Below are positions 20,101-34,754 of a stretch of DNA of 64,000 bases, piece after piece (within the stretch, counting starts at the first letter, position 1; every line of letters begins with the position of its first letter). Below the pieces are notes generated by a model. The model was not told where the DNA came from. It made no database searches and worked only from the letters and a program-made list of their open reading frames with translations. Both the position numbers and the translations under genes were made by a program. The stretch is from Chelydra serpentina (Eukaryota; Chordata; Testudines; Chelydridae), in assembly GCA_037349315.1 (NCBI GenBank), contig JBAIAC010000132.1, positions 868,001 through 932,000 of the forward strand. Direction: 5' to 3'.

Positions 20101-23100
20101 TCTCTCTAATTATCTATCTCTCTAATTATCTATCTTGCTAACTATCTATCTAATTATCCAATTATCTGTCTATCTAATTAACTGTCTAATTATCTGTTTA
20201 TCTATCTAATATCTATCTATCTATCTAATCATCTATCTATCCAATCATCTATCTGATTATCCATCTATCTAATAATCAACCTATCTATCTAATTATCTAT
20301 CTATCTATCTATCTAATTATCTATCTATCTAATTATCTATCTAGCTTTCTAATTATCTATCTAATAATCAACCTATCTATCTAATTATCTATCTTTCTAA
20401 TTATCTAATTTTCTATCTATCTAATTATCTATCTATCTAATTCTCTATCTAATTCTCTATCTATCTAATTATCGATCTAGTTAACTAATTATCTTTCTTT
20501 CTAATTATCTATCTAGCTATCTATTTAGCGATCTAATTATCTATGTATTTATCTAATAATCTATCTAATTATCTATCTATCTGATTATCTATCGAATTAT
20601 CTATCCAGCTATCTAAATATCTATCTAATTATCTCTCTTTCTAAATATCTATCTATCTATTTATCTATCTAATTATCTACCTATCTAATTATCAACATAT
20701 CTATCTAATTATCTATCTATCTAATTAACTAATTTTCTAATTATCTATCTAGCTTTCTAATTATCTATCTAATTATCTATCTTTCTAATTATCTAATTTT
20801 CTATCTATCTAATTATCTATCTATCTAATTATCTATCTAGCTGTCTAATTATCTAGCTATTTATCTATCTTTCTAATTATCTAATTTTCTATCTATATAA
20901 TTATCTCTCTATCTATATAATTATCTAATTCTCATTCTATCTGTCTAATTATCGATCTAATTAACTAATTATCTATCTATCTATTTATCCAACTAGCTGT
21001 CCATTTATCTATCTAATTATCTATGTATTTATCTAATAATCTATCTAATTATCTATCTAACAATCTACCTATATATCTAATTATCTATGTAATTATGTAT
21101 CTTCTAATTATCTAATTTTCTATCTATCTAATTCTTTATCTATCTATCTAATTATCTATCTAAATATCGATCTATCTATCTATTTATCTATTTAATCACC
21201 TAATATGTAATTATCTAATTACCTACATCTCTTATTATCTATCTATATATCTAATTATCTATAAATCTTATTATATATCTAATTATCTATCTAATTATCT
21301 AATTATCTATCTGTCTAATTATCTATCTAATTATCTACCTATCTAATAATCTACATATCTATATAATTATCTATCTATCTAATTATCTAAGCATCTATCT
21401 TTCTAATTATCTAATTTTCTATCTATTATCTATCAATCTAATAATCTACCAATCTATCTAATTATCTATCTATCTAATGATCTATCTAATTATCTATCTA
21501 GCTGTCTAATTATCTATCTGTCTAATAATCTACCAATCTATCTAATTGTCTATCTATCTAATTATCTATCTAGCTATCTATTTATCTTTCTTATTATCTA
21601 TTTATTTATTATCTATTGAATTATCTATCTAGCTATCTAAATATCTATCTAATTGTCTATCTAATTATCTATCTTTCCAATTATCTACCAATCTATCTAA
21701 TTATCTATCTATCTAATTATCTATCTAATTATCTATCTAGCTTTCTAATTATATAGCTATTTATCTATCTTTCTAATTATCTAATTTTCTATCTATTTAA
21801 TTATCTATCTATCTAATAATCTACCAATCTATCTATTTATCTATCTATCTAATTATCTATCTAATTATCTATCTAGCTATCTATTTATCTTTCTTATTAT
21901 ATATTTATTTATCTAATAATCTATCTAATTACCTGTCTATCTAATAATCTATCGAATTATCTATCTAGCTATCTATATATATATAATTGTCTATCTAATT
22001 ATCTACCTATCTAATTATCTATCGAATTATCTATCTATCTAATTATCTATCTATCTAATTATCTATCTTTCTGTCTATCTAATTATCTATCTATCTATAT
22101 AATTATCTAATTCTCTATATATCTGACTAATTATCGATCTAATTAACTAATTATCTATCTATATAAATATCTATCTATCTATTTATCTATTTAATTACCT
22201 AATTTGTAATTATCATATTACCAACATCTCTAATTATCTATCTATCTAATTATCTATTTAATTATCTATCTATCTATGTAATTATCTATAAATCTAATTA
22301 TCTATCTAACTATCTAAGGATCTATCTTTCTAATTATCTAATTTTCTATCTATCTAATAATCTACCCATCTATCTAATTATCTATCTGTGTAATTATCTA
22401 TTTAATTATCTATCTAGCTGTCTATTTATCTATCTAATTATCTATGTCTTTATCTAATAATCTTAATTATCTATCTATCTAATTATCTATCGTATTATCT
22501 ATCTAGCTATCTAAATATCTATCTAATTATCTTTCTAATTATCTCTTTGTAAATATCTATCTATCTCTTTATCTATCTAATTATCTAATTTTCTATCTAT
22601 CTAATTATCTATCTAATAATCTACCAATCTATCTAATTATCTGTCCAATTATCTATCTAGCTGTCTAATTATCAATCTAATTATCTATCTTAATAATTAT
22701 CTAATTATCCATCTATCTAATTGTCTATCTATTTATATAATTATCTATCTAATTCTCTATCGAACTAATATCTATCTTTCTAATTATATAATTTTCTATC
22801 TATTTAATTATCTATCTAATAATCTACCAATCTATCTAATTATCTATCCATCTAATTATCTATGTAATTATCTATCTATCTAATTATCTATCTATCTAAT
22901 ACTGTACCAATCTATCCCATTATCTATCTATCTAATTATCTATCTATCTAATTATCTATCTAGCTATCTATTTATCTTTCTTATTATCTATTTATTTATC
23001 TAATAATCTATCTAATTATCTATCTATCTAATTATCTATCTATCTATCTATTTATCTATCTAATTATCTACCTATCTAATAATCAACATATCTATCTAAT

Positions 23101-26100
23101 TATCTATCTTTCTAATTATCGAATTTTCTATCTATCTAATTATCTATCTATCTATATAATTATCTATCTATCTAATAATGTACCAATCTATTTAATTATC
23201 TATCTATCTAATTATCTATCTAATTCTCTATCTATCTAATAATCGATCTAATTAACTAATTATCTTTCTTTCTAATTATCTATCTAGCTATCTATTTATC
23301 TATCTAATTATCTAAGTATTTATCTAATAATCTATCTAATTATCTATCTATCTAATTATTTATTGGATCATCTAGCTATCTAAATATCTATCTAATTATC
23401 TATCTAATTATCCCTCTTTCTAAATATCTATCTATCTATTTATCTATCTAATTATCTACCTATCTAATAATCAACATATCTATCTAATTATCTATCTATC
23501 TAATTATCTAATTTTCTATCTATCTAATTATCTATCTAATAATCTACCAATCTATCTAATTATCTATCTAATTTTCTATCTAACTATCTATCTATCTAAT
23601 TATCTATCTAGCTGTCTAATTATCTATCTCTCTCATTATCTAATTCTCTATCGATCTATATAATTATCTATCTAATTTTCTATCTATGTAATTATCTATC
23701 TTTCTAATTATGTAATTTTCTATCTATTTAATTATCTATCTATGTAATAATCTACTAATCTATCTAATTATCTATCTAAATATCTATCTAGCTGTCTAAT
23801 TATCTAGCTATTTATCTATCTTTCTAATTATCTAATTTTCTATCTATCTAATTATCTATCTATCTATCTAATTATCTATCTAAATCTCTATCTATCAATC
23901 TAATTATAGATCTAATTATCTATCTATCTAATTATCTATCTATTTATCTACCTATCTAATAATCAATATATCTATCTAAATATCTGTCTTTCTAATTATC
24001 TAATTTTCTATCTATATAATTATCTATCTATCTATATAATTATCTATCTATATAATAATCTACCCATCTATCTAATTATCTATCTATCTAATTATCTATC
24101 TAGCTATCTATTTATCTTTCTAAATATCTATTTATTTATCTAATAATCTATCTAATTATCTATCTATCAAATTATCTATCGAATTATCTATCTAGCTATC
24201 TAAATATCTATCTAATTGTCTATGTAATTACCTATCTTTCTAATTATCTAATTTTCTGTCTATCTAATTATCTATCTATCTATATAATTATCTAATTCTC
24301 TATCTATCTGTCTAATTTTCGATCTAATTGACTAATTATCTATCTATCTAATTATCTATCCAGCTGTCTATCTATTTATCCAATTATCTATGTATTTATC
24401 TAATAATATATCTAATTATCTATCTATCTCATTATCTATCTATCTATCTAATTATCTATCTATCTATTTATCTATCTAATTATCTACCTATCTAATAATC
24501 AACATATCTATCTAATTATATATCTTTCTAATTAACTAATTTTCTATCTATCTAATTATCTATCTATCTATATAATTATCTATCTATCTAATAATCTACC
24601 AATCTATCTAATTATCTATCTATCTAATTATCTATCTAGCTATCTATTTATCTTTCTAATTATCTATTTATTTATCTAATAATCTCTCTAATTATCTATA
24701 TATCTAATTATCTATAGAATTATCTATCTAGCTAATTAATATCTATCTAATTGTCTATCTAATTATCTATCTTTCTAATTATCTAATTTTCTGTCGATCT
24801 AATTATCTATCTATCTATCTAATTATCTAATTCTCTATCTATCTGTCTAATTATCGATCTAATTAACTAATTATCTATCTATCTAATTATCTATCTAGCT
24901 GTCTATTTATCTATCTAATTATCTATGTATTTATCTAATAATCTATCTAATTATCTACCTAGCTAATAATCTACCTATCTATCTAATTATCTATGTAATT
25001 ATGTATCTTTCTAATTATCTAATTTTCTATCTATCTAATTATTTTTCTATCTATCTAATTATCTATCTAGTTATCTAAATATCTATCTAGCTATCTATTT
25101 ATCTATTTAATTACCTAATATGTAATTATCTAATTACCTACATCTCTAATTATCTATCTATCTAATTATCTATGTAATTATCTATCTATCTATCTAATTA
25201 TCTATCTAATTATCTAATTTTCTATCTATTTAATTATCTATCTATCTAATAATCTACCAATTTATCTATCTATATAATTATCTATCTAATTATCTATCTA
25301 GCTATCTAATTATCTATCTTATTAATTATCTAATTTTCTATCTATCTAATTATCTATCCCTCTAATTATCTATCTAATATCTATCTATCTCTCTAATTAT
25401 CTATCTATCTAATTATCTATCTAGCTGTCTAATTATCTATCTAATTATCTATCTTTCTAATTATCTAATTTTCTATCTGTCTAATTATCTATCTATCTAA
25501 TTATCTATCTAATTCTCTATCTAGCTAATTATCGATCTAATTAACTAATTATCTTTCTTTCTAATTATCTATCTAGCTATCTATTTATCTATCTAATTAT
25601 CTATGTATTTATCTAATTATCTATCTATCTGATTATCTATCGAATTATCTATCCAGATATCTAAATATCTATCTAATTATCTTTCTTTCTAAATATCTAC
25701 CTATCTATTTATCTATCTAATTATATACCTATCTAATAATCAACATATCTATCTAATTATCTATCTAATTAACTAATTTTCTAACTATCTAATTATCTAT
25801 CTAATTATCTACCAATCTATCTAATTATCAATCTGTCTAATAATCTATCTAATTATCTATCTATCTAATTATCTATCGAATTATCTATCAAACTATCTAA
25901 ATATCTATCTATTTATCTATCTAATTATCTACCTATCTAATAATCAACATATCTATCTAATTATCCATCTTTCTAATTATCTAATTTTCTATCTATCTAA
26001 TTATCTATCTAATTATCTATCTTGCTGTCTGATTATCTAGCTATTTATCTGTCTTTCTAATTATCTAATTTTCTATCTATTTAATTATCTATCTATCTAA

Positions 26101-29100
26101 TAATCTACTAATCTATCTAATTATCTATCTATCTAATTATCTATCTAATTATCTATCTATCTAATTATCTATCTTTCTAATTATCTAATTTTCTGTCTAT
26201 ATAATTATCTATCGATATAATTATCTAATTCTCTATCTATGTGTCTAATTATTGATTAATTAACTAATTATCTATCTATCTAATTATCTATCTATCTAAT
26301 TACCAATCTATCTAATTATCTATGTAATTATCTATCTATCTATCTATCTAATTATCTATCTATCTAATTATCTAGCTATCTATCTATTTATCTTTCTTAT
26401 TATCTATTTATTTATCTAATAATCTATCGAATTATCTATCTATCTAATAATCTATCGAATTATCTATCTAGCTATCTATATATATAATTGTCTATCTAAT
26501 TATCTATCTATCTAATTATCTATCTTTCTAATTATCTATCTATCTAATTACCAATCTATCTAATTATCTATGTAATTATCTATCTATTTAGCTAATTATC
26601 TATCTATCTAATTATCTATCTAGCTGTCTATTTATCTATCTTATTATCTATGTATTTATCTAAAAATCTATCTAACTATCTATCTAGCTAATAATCTACC
26701 TATCTATCTAATTATCTCTCTATCTATCAAATTATATATGTAATTATGTATCTTTCTAATTATATAATTTTCTATCTATATAATTATTTAGCTATCTATC
26801 TAATTATCTATCTAGCTATCTAAATATCTATCTAGCTATTTATCTATTTAATTACCTAATATGTAATTATCTAATTACCTACATCTCTAATTATCTATCT
26901 ATCTATCTAATTATCAATGTAATTATCTATCTATCTATCTAATTATCTTTAAATCTAATTATCTATCTAATTATCTATCTAGTTATCGAATTATCTATCT
27001 AATTCTCTATCTAGCTGTCTAATTATCTAGCAATTTATCTATCTTTCTAATTATCTATCTAGCTATCTAATTATCTATCTAATTATCTACCTATCTAATT
27101 ATCTATCGAATTATCTATCTATCTAATTATCCATCTATCTAATTATATATCTAGCTATCTATTTATCTTTCTTATTATCTATTTATTTATCTAATAATCT
27201 ATCTAATTATCTACCTATCTAATTATCTATCGAATTATCTATCTATCTAATTATCCATCTATCTAATTATATATCTAGCTATCTATTTATCTTTCTTATT
27301 ATCTATTTATTTATCTAATAATCTATCTAATTACCTATCTAATTATCTATCTAATTATCTATCAAGCTATCAAAATATCTATCTTTCTGTCTATCTAATT
27401 ATCTATCTATCTAATTATCTATCTTTCGGTCTATCTAATTATCTATCTATCTATATAATTATCTAATTCTCTATATATCTGACTAATTATCGATCTAATT
27501 AACTAATAATCTATCTATCTAAATATCTATCTATCTATTTATCTATTTAATTACCTAATATGTAATTATCTAATTACCAACATCTCTAATTATCTATCTA
27601 TCTAATTATCTATGTAATTATCTATCTATGTAATTTTCTATACATCTAGTTATCTATCTAATTATCTATCTAACTATCTAAGGATCTATCTTTCTAATTA
27701 TCTTATTGTCTATCTATCTAATAATCTACCAATCTATCTAATTATCTATCTGTCTTATTATCTATCTAATTATCTATCTAGCTGTCTATTTATCTATCTA
27801 ATTATCTATGTCTTTATCTAATAATCTATCTAATTATCTATCTATCTCATTATCTATCGAATTATCTATCTAGCTATCTAAATATCTATCTAATTATCTA
27901 TCTTAATAATTATCTAATTATCTATCTATCTAATTCTCTATCTATTTATATAATTATCGATCTAATTCTCTATCTATCTAATTCTCTATCTTTCTAATTA
28001 TATAATTTTCTATCTATTTAATTATCTATCTAATAATCTACCAATCTATCCCATTATCTATCTATCTAATTATCTATCTAATTATCTATCTAGCTATCTA
28101 TTTATCTTTCTTATTATCTATTTATTTATCTAATAATCTATCTAATTATCTATCTATTTAATTATCTATCTATCTATTTATCTATCTAATTATCTACCTA
28201 TCTAATAATCAACATATCTATCTAATTATCTATCTTTCTAATTATCGAATTTTCTATCTATCTAATTATCTATCTATCTATATAATTATCTATCTATCTA
28301 ATAATGTACCAATCTATCTAATTATCTATCTATCTAATTATCTATCTAATGCTCTATCTAATAATCGATCTAATTAACTAATTATCTTTCTTTCTAATTA
28401 TCTATCTAGCTATCTATTTATCTATCTAATTATCTATGTATTTATCTAATAATCTATCTAATTATCTATCTATCTAATTATCTATCGGATGATCTATCTA
28501 GCTATCTAAATATCTATCTAATTATCTATATAATTATCCCTCTTTCTAAATATCTATCTATCTATTTATCTATCTAATTATCTACCTATCTAATAATCAA
28601 CATATCTATCTAATTATCAATCTTTCTAATTATCGAATTTTCTCTCTATCTAATTATCTATCTATCTATCTAATTATCTATCTATCTAATAATGTACCAA
28701 TCTATCTAATTATCTATCAATCTAATTATCTATCTAATTATCTATCTATCTAATTATCTATCGAATTATCTATCTAGCTATCTAAATATCTATCTAATTA
28801 TCTATCTAATTATCTCTTTGTAAATATCTATCTATCTATTTATCTATCTAATTATCTACCTATCTAATAATCAACATATCTATCTAATTATCTAATTTTC
28901 TATCTATCTAATTATCTATCTAATTATCTACCAATCTATCTAATTATCTATCCAATTATCTCTCTAGCTGTCTAATTATCTATCTAATTATCTATCTTAA
29001 TAATTATCTAATTATCTATCTATCTAATTCTCTATCTATTTATATAATTATCTATCTAATTCTCTATTTATCTAATTATCTATCTTTCTAATTATATAAT

Positions 29101-31887
29101 TTTCTATCTATTTAATTATCTATCTAATAATCTACCAATCTATCTAATTATCTATCTGTCTAATTATCTATGTAATTATGCATCTATCTATCTAATTATC
29201 TATCTATCAAATACTGTACCAATCTATCCCATTATCTATCTATCTATCTAATTATCTATCTATCTAATTATCTATCTAGCTATCTATTTATCTTTCTAAT
29301 TATCTATTTATTTATCTAATAATCTATCTAATTATCTATCTATCTAATTATCTATCTATCTATTTATCTATCAAATTATCTACCTATCTAATAATAAACA
29401 TATCTATCTAATTATCTATCTTTCTAATTATCTAATTTTCTATCTAATTATCTATCTATCTATATAATTATCTATCTATCTAATAATGTACCAATCTATC
29501 TAATTATCTATCTATCTAATTATCTATCTAATTCTCTATCTATCTAATAATCGATCTAATTAACTAATTATCTTTCTTTCTAATTATCTATCTAGCTATC
29601 TATTTATCTATCTAATTATCTATGTATTTATCTAATAATCCATCTAATTATCTATCTATCTAATTATCGATCAGATCATCTATCTAGCTATCTAAATATC
29701 TATATAATTATCTATCTAATTATCCCTCTTTCTAAATATCTATCTATCTATTTATCTATCTAATTATCTACCTATCTAATAATCAACATATCTATCTAAT
29801 TTTCTATCTATCTAATTATCTATCTAGCTGTCTAATTATCTATCTAATTATCTATCTTTCTAATTATCTAATTATCTATCTATCTAATTCTCTATCGATC
29901 TATATAATTATCTATCTAATTCTCTATCTATCTAATTATCTATCTTTCTAATTATGTAATTTTCTATCTATTTAATTATCTATCTATCTAATAATCTTCA
30001 AATCTATCTAATTATCTATCTATCTAATTATCTATCTAAATATCTATCTAGCTGTCTAATTATCTAGCTATTTATCTATCTTTCTAATTACCTAATTTTC
30101 TATCTATCTAATTATCTATCTAGCTATCTAATTATCTATCTAATTCTCTATCTTTCAATCTAATTATAGATCTAATTATCTATCTATCTAATTATCTATC
30201 TATCTATTTATCTATCTATTTATCTACCTATCTAATAATCAACATATCTATCTAATTATCTGTCTTTCTAATTATCTAATTTTCTATCTATATAATTATC
30301 TATCTATCTATATAATTATCTATCTATCTAATAATCTACCAATCTATCTAATTATCTATCTATCTAATTATCTATCTAGCTATCTATTTATCTTTCTAAA
30401 TATCTATGTATTTATCTAATAATCTATCTAATTATCTATCTATCTATCTATCTAATTATCTATCTATCTATTTATCTATCGAATTATCTATCTAGCTATC
30501 TAAATATCTATCTAATTGTCTATCTAATTATATATCTTTCTAATTATCTAATTTTCTGTCTAATTATCTATCTATCTATATAATTATCTAATTCTCTATC
30601 TATCGGTCTAATTATCGATCTAATTAACTAATTATCTATCTATCTAATTATCTATCTAGCTGTCTATTTATCTATCTAATAATCTATGTATTTATCTAAT
30701 AATCTATCTAATTATCTATCTAGCTAATAATCTACCTATCTATCTAATTATCTATGTAATTATGTATCTTTCTAATTATCTAATTTTCTATCTATCTAAT
30801 TATTTATCTATCTATCTAATTATCTATTTAGCTATCTAAATATCTATCTATCTATCTATTTATCTATTTAATTAACTAATATGTAATTATCTAATTACCT
30901 ACATCTCTAATTATCTATCTATCTAATTATCTATGTAATTATCTATCTATCTATCTAATTATCTATAAATCTAATTATCTATCTAATTATCTATCTAATT
31001 ATCGAATTATCTATCTATCTAATTATCTATCTAATTATATACCTATCTAATAATCTACTTATCTATCTAATTATCTATCTATCTAATTATCTAATTTTCT
31101 ATCTATTTAATTATCTATCTATCTAATAATCTACCAATCTATCTATCTATCTAATTATCTATCTAATTATCTGTCTAGCTATCTAATTATCTATCTTATT
31201 ATTTATCTAATTTTCTATCTATCTATTTATCTATCTAAATATCTAATTATCTATCTAATTATCTATCCATCTAATTATCTATCTAATATCTATCTATCTA
31301 TCTATCTAATATCTATCTATCTAATTATCTATCTATCTCTCTAATTATCTATCTATCTCTCTAATTATCTCTCTAAATATCTATCTTGCTAAGTATCTAT
31401 CTAATTGTCCAATTATCTGTCTATCTACCTAATTATCTATATATCTAATTATCTATCTAATTATCTACCTATCTAATAATCTACATATTTGTCTAATTAT
31501 CTATCTATCTAATTATCTAAGTATCTTTCTTTGTAATTATCTAGTTTTCTATCTATTTAATTATCTATCTATCTAATTATCTATCTATCTATTTATCTAT
31601 CTATCTAATTATCTATCTATCTAATTATCTATCTAGCTGTCTAATTATCTATCTAATTATCTATATTTCTAATTATCTAATTTTCTATCTATCTTATTAT
31701 CTATCTATCTAATTATCTATCTAATTCTCTATCTATCTAATTCTCTATCTTTCTAATTATCTATATAGCTATCTATTTATCTATCTAATTATCTATTTAT
31801 TTATCTAATAATCTAATTATCAATCTATCTAATTATCTATCGAATTATCTATCTAGCTATCTAAATATCTATCTATCTATCTATCTA
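17138..31887. repeat. TCTA/AATTA satellite array 2 (14.75 kb)
   Basis: Interrupted TCTA array. Variants such as TAGCTGTCTAATTATC, AATCAACATATCT and ACCTAATATGTAATT recur at irregular spacing and mark longer internal copies. The left edge (17138 to about 18500) matches 44066 to about 45450. The right part (about 26300-31887) matches about 55860-59762, apart from one gap of roughly 1.5 kb. No gene. The short open frames in it are satellite translation. Confidence 0.97.
27087..27334. repeat. 124-bp tandem doublet inside array 2
   Basis: A 124-base segment starting CTACCTATCTAATTATCT and including ATCGAATTATC and CCATCTATC is present twice in a row (27087 and 27211). The matching place in array 3 (about 56645) has it once, so the doubling is specific to array 2. 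Confidence 0.7.
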
Positions 31888-32440
31888 ACTCGTTTCAGCT
31901 GCAGAGTTGAGTGATGCCACTGGGTATGGCCATCCCGTCGGAAGAGTGTGTGAGTGAGAGTGAGCCTATGTTTGGGACACCTTTTCTAGCCCCCTCCCTA
32001 TCTGGGGTGAGCAGAGGGGATCCCGAAAAGCCTGCTCAGTCACAGCCGCTGCTGCCGAAAGGCACTTCTGTCTCAATCAAGCACAAAACGACCATCACAC
32101 AGCTCCCGACTGCATGCAGATTTGTGACAGATCACAGATCCTGTCTTCTCCACCACTCGTCTGTCGCCACAGAACTTTGTGCGGGTGTGAACCCTTTGGC
32201 AGAGGACTGTCACGAAACATGACAAGAGCCTGAGCCGTGGCAAGGAGATCCAGGGGCCTCCCTCCTGCTGTAGCCCTCATCCGCCTTCACAGAGGTTTGG
32301 ACCACGGTTAGTCAGGAGCCTCGCCTCAGGCCTGCTCGCCAAGGGGGACCCTACGAGGAGTATAAAAGCAACATAGACAATATAGGCTGACGGTCTTTAT
32401 CCAATGCAAGCCTCCCCACCACGACAAGGGGGGGAGTCCA
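31888..32440 (-). mobile_element. LINE 5' region, truncated by satellite (copy B)
   Basis: Matches 7565-8113, the stretch directly upstream of the CFDP2-like endonuclease in block A. The endonuclease itself is absent. The element stops at ACTCGTTTCAGCTGC, where satellite begins. Confidence 0.6.
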
Positions 32441-33445
32441 TCAATAAGGAGCACAACATTTCATTACCCCGCTCCCCACCCCACTCAATACTACAGTGAA
32501 ATGAAACCCAGAACCAGCCACAATGTCATTTTGGGAAATCAGCTGCTTTTGCTGAGCACCCAGGTAGCATAGGCAGGACCATGGAAATACAGTCTGCTCC
32601 TGAAGTCCTTTTACCCCCAGATTGTCACTAGATGTTGGGTCTGCTTCTAATAATACAAAAGCAGCCAGCTCTCCCCTCCCCCCAGCTCCTCCCACCTGCC
32701 TGGTGAGAACAATAGACCCTCCCCGACCCTGGGGAGCAAGTGTTTCCCCTGGAGCAGCAGCGACACCCGGTGGCCAGTCGGGGTATGGCACAAAGAGTGT
32801 TTCCCAAGGAGGGGTAGTGACAACCTGTGGCCAGCAGGGGCAGTGCCAGCCTCTACCCAGTGGCGGGGGGCTGAGGTGAAGTAGACAGAAGATTGTGGGA
32901 GCTGTGCCCCCCCCCATGAATCTCTGCTGCTCTCTGTGGCCCCACCCCCTGCACCTCCTCGGTGACATGTAAGCCCCACCTCCTCCCCTACAAGGCCCCG
33001 CCCCCTGCCCAGGTCAGAGGCCAGAAGCCAGAGCCGGGAGGGAGCTGGCTGGTGCCATGGTGCAGGGAGGTGTAGCGCTGCCCTGTCTTGTCCTCCTGCT
33101 GCTTGGGGCTGTGACTGCCCCTCAGCTCCCGGCTGCCACCCTTCTACTGCTCGCAGCCATGAGAGCTGCCTGGGTGGGGGCCGGGCCAGGCCCCGGTGCC
33201 AGCAGGGTCCCCGGGGTATAGAGACCATGGGCAACTGAGAGGGCACAAAGGGCTCCCCCAAGCTTACCGGGCCCCAGTTACATGCAGAGGCCTTTCCTCA
33301 GATCTACAGATCTACAGATCCAGACGAACACAGCTACCCCTCTGATAATAGAAACAAGTCTGCTGTCACAGCCGGCGCATCTGCCTGCCAGCGCTAGAGC
33401 TCACAAGGTCCGGACGCTGGAGGCTGGGTACTGGATGTGGTAGGT
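32441..33445. other. GC-rich arm sequence, no gene supported (copy B)
   Basis: Counterpart of 6557-7564. The long frame seen in copy A is split here into two frames of 175 and 204 codons on the minus strand, which argues against protein coding. TAGATCTACAGATC units at 33297-33320 are the short tandem seen in A. Confidence 0.5.
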
Positions 33446-33737
33446 TTCTGGAAAACTGAGTGGAGCATTGGCAGCAGCGTCTGATGTTTTACTGTCTAGC
33501 CGGCTTGCTTCCTAGAATGAACACTCATTGAGTGGAGTGATCCCCAGGGAGTAGCTCAAACCTCCAAAGTGTCTGGCCAGCGGCAGGACATTAGCACAGC
33601 AAGGGAGGGGTGTGGCAGTGACATCACAAAGGCCGTTTGCAGGACCTCAGACCATTGGTCAAAGGTGGTGGGGAGGCGGTGACCTCCCAGAGAGATGCTG
33701 ACATCAGCCAGGCAGGACAGTGGCGAGGGGCCACTAA
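33446..33737 (+). repeat. Dispersed ~290-bp repeat (copy B)
   Basis: Arm counterpart of 6267-6556. Reads in the same direction as 12147-12438. Confidence 0.8.
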
Positions 33738-33780
33738 GAGACCGGCTTGAAACTGACCGGCTTGAAACTGACTAGCTTGA

Positions 33781-33880
33781 GTTTCAAGCTGGTCTCTTCT
33801 CTCTTCTCCCCAAAGCGGAGAAGTTTCAAGCTGGTCAAACTTCTCCGCTTTGGCGAGAAGAGAAGAGATCAGCTTGAAAC
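33781..33880. repeat. 100-bp palindrome (copy B)
   Basis: Counterpart of 6122-6221. Starts GTTTCAAGCTGGTCTC and ends GATCAGCTTGAAAC. The inner stem with AAGCGGAGAAGTTT is intact. The Tigger-like ends follow at about 33900-33977. Confidence 0.9.
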
Positions 33881-33899
33881 GGTAAATTTTCATAACCCC

Positions 33900-33977
33900 C
33901 CCCTATAACGTGACCCTGCATTTATCGCAATGGAATTTTATGGACCCCAATTATCACGTTATAGTGGGGTTTCACTG
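33900..33977. mobile_element. Tigger/pogo-like terminal sequence (copy B)
   Basis: Counterpart of 6026-6103: TATAACGTGACCCTGC facing ATTATCACGTTATAGTGGGG, ending in GGTTTCACTG. Confidence 0.55.
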
Positions 33978-34601
33978 CATTACTGCCGGCTGTCTGCAGA
34001 CTCAGGCAGGCTGCACTGCATTTACATGCTGGTCATGTGTGGATGATTTTTTTTTCTTTTTTGCAACAATAAGGGCTGGAAATTTCTGTCTTAAGAGATT
34101 TACCTCTGCTGCACAGCTCCATAAGAATGAGTGCATTTTTCCACCGATTCCTCAGCCATGGAATAACTAGGGATCTGACTACAGGTAACAATCCTCCACT
34201 GGTCTCCAGGGGATAGACAGATGGGCCTCATGGGCCTTTTCCATCACTGCCTTCTCTTACACAGTAAGGAGCAGTCAGACCCAGGGATGTTGAGTGAGCC
34301 CCAAACTCATTTAGTGGCTCTGTACTGGATCTGAGAGGAAGTGGGGTGACACATAGAAATCAGGACAACGCTGGAATTCTCCAGAAAACTGGCATGTCTC
34401 CATCCTGGGGAGTGCAGGAGGAGGGGTTGGCTCCTCAGTGGCTGGGCCTGGGCATCTCCTCTTAGTAAGCATGAGCAGCTCTCTGCGCAACAGGAAACAC
34501 TCCAACTGGGTGAGTCCGATGGACCCTTCCCGGACTGTGGCCTGTCAGTTGGAGCAGGAAGAGAAATACTGGACTGAGGTGATAACAGAGCAACTCCCTA
34601 C
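33978..34601. other. Arm sequence after exon C (copy B)
   Basis: Counterpart of 5402-6025. No exon confirmed. Confidence 0.4.
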
Positions 34602-34754
34602 CTGTCCGATGACAACGTGTGTGCCACAGGTTAGAACCACGTCATGGGGGTGGGAGCGGGCCAGCAAGGCCGTGGCCCTCAGCACTGCTTTCCTGGCTCC
34701 GCGATCATGGATGTTGTCTAGCCAGATTAAGATACCTCCTACAATGTCCCCAAC
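34602..34754 (-). CDS. MROH-like gene, exon C (copy B)
   Basis: 51 codons in phase 0 with acceptor CTTCCAG and donor GTAGGG on the minus strand. The peptide reads [20 protein letters not shown], then [20 protein letters not shown] and the common ending [11 protein letters not shown]. The ARSHPHDVV wording is close to what I recall of MROH repeats, and better than copy A. No stop or frameshift. It follows exon B at a distance of 1.8 kb. Whether the gene continues beyond this exon in this block is unknown, because the arm is cut by satellite 2.7 kb further on. Confidence 0.6.

Noticed and set aside
17138..31887. CRISPR-like regularity of repeated units in the satellite
   Set aside because: Spacing is irregular, there are no unique spacers, and the context is a vertebrate genome. 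It is a simple-repeat satellite.
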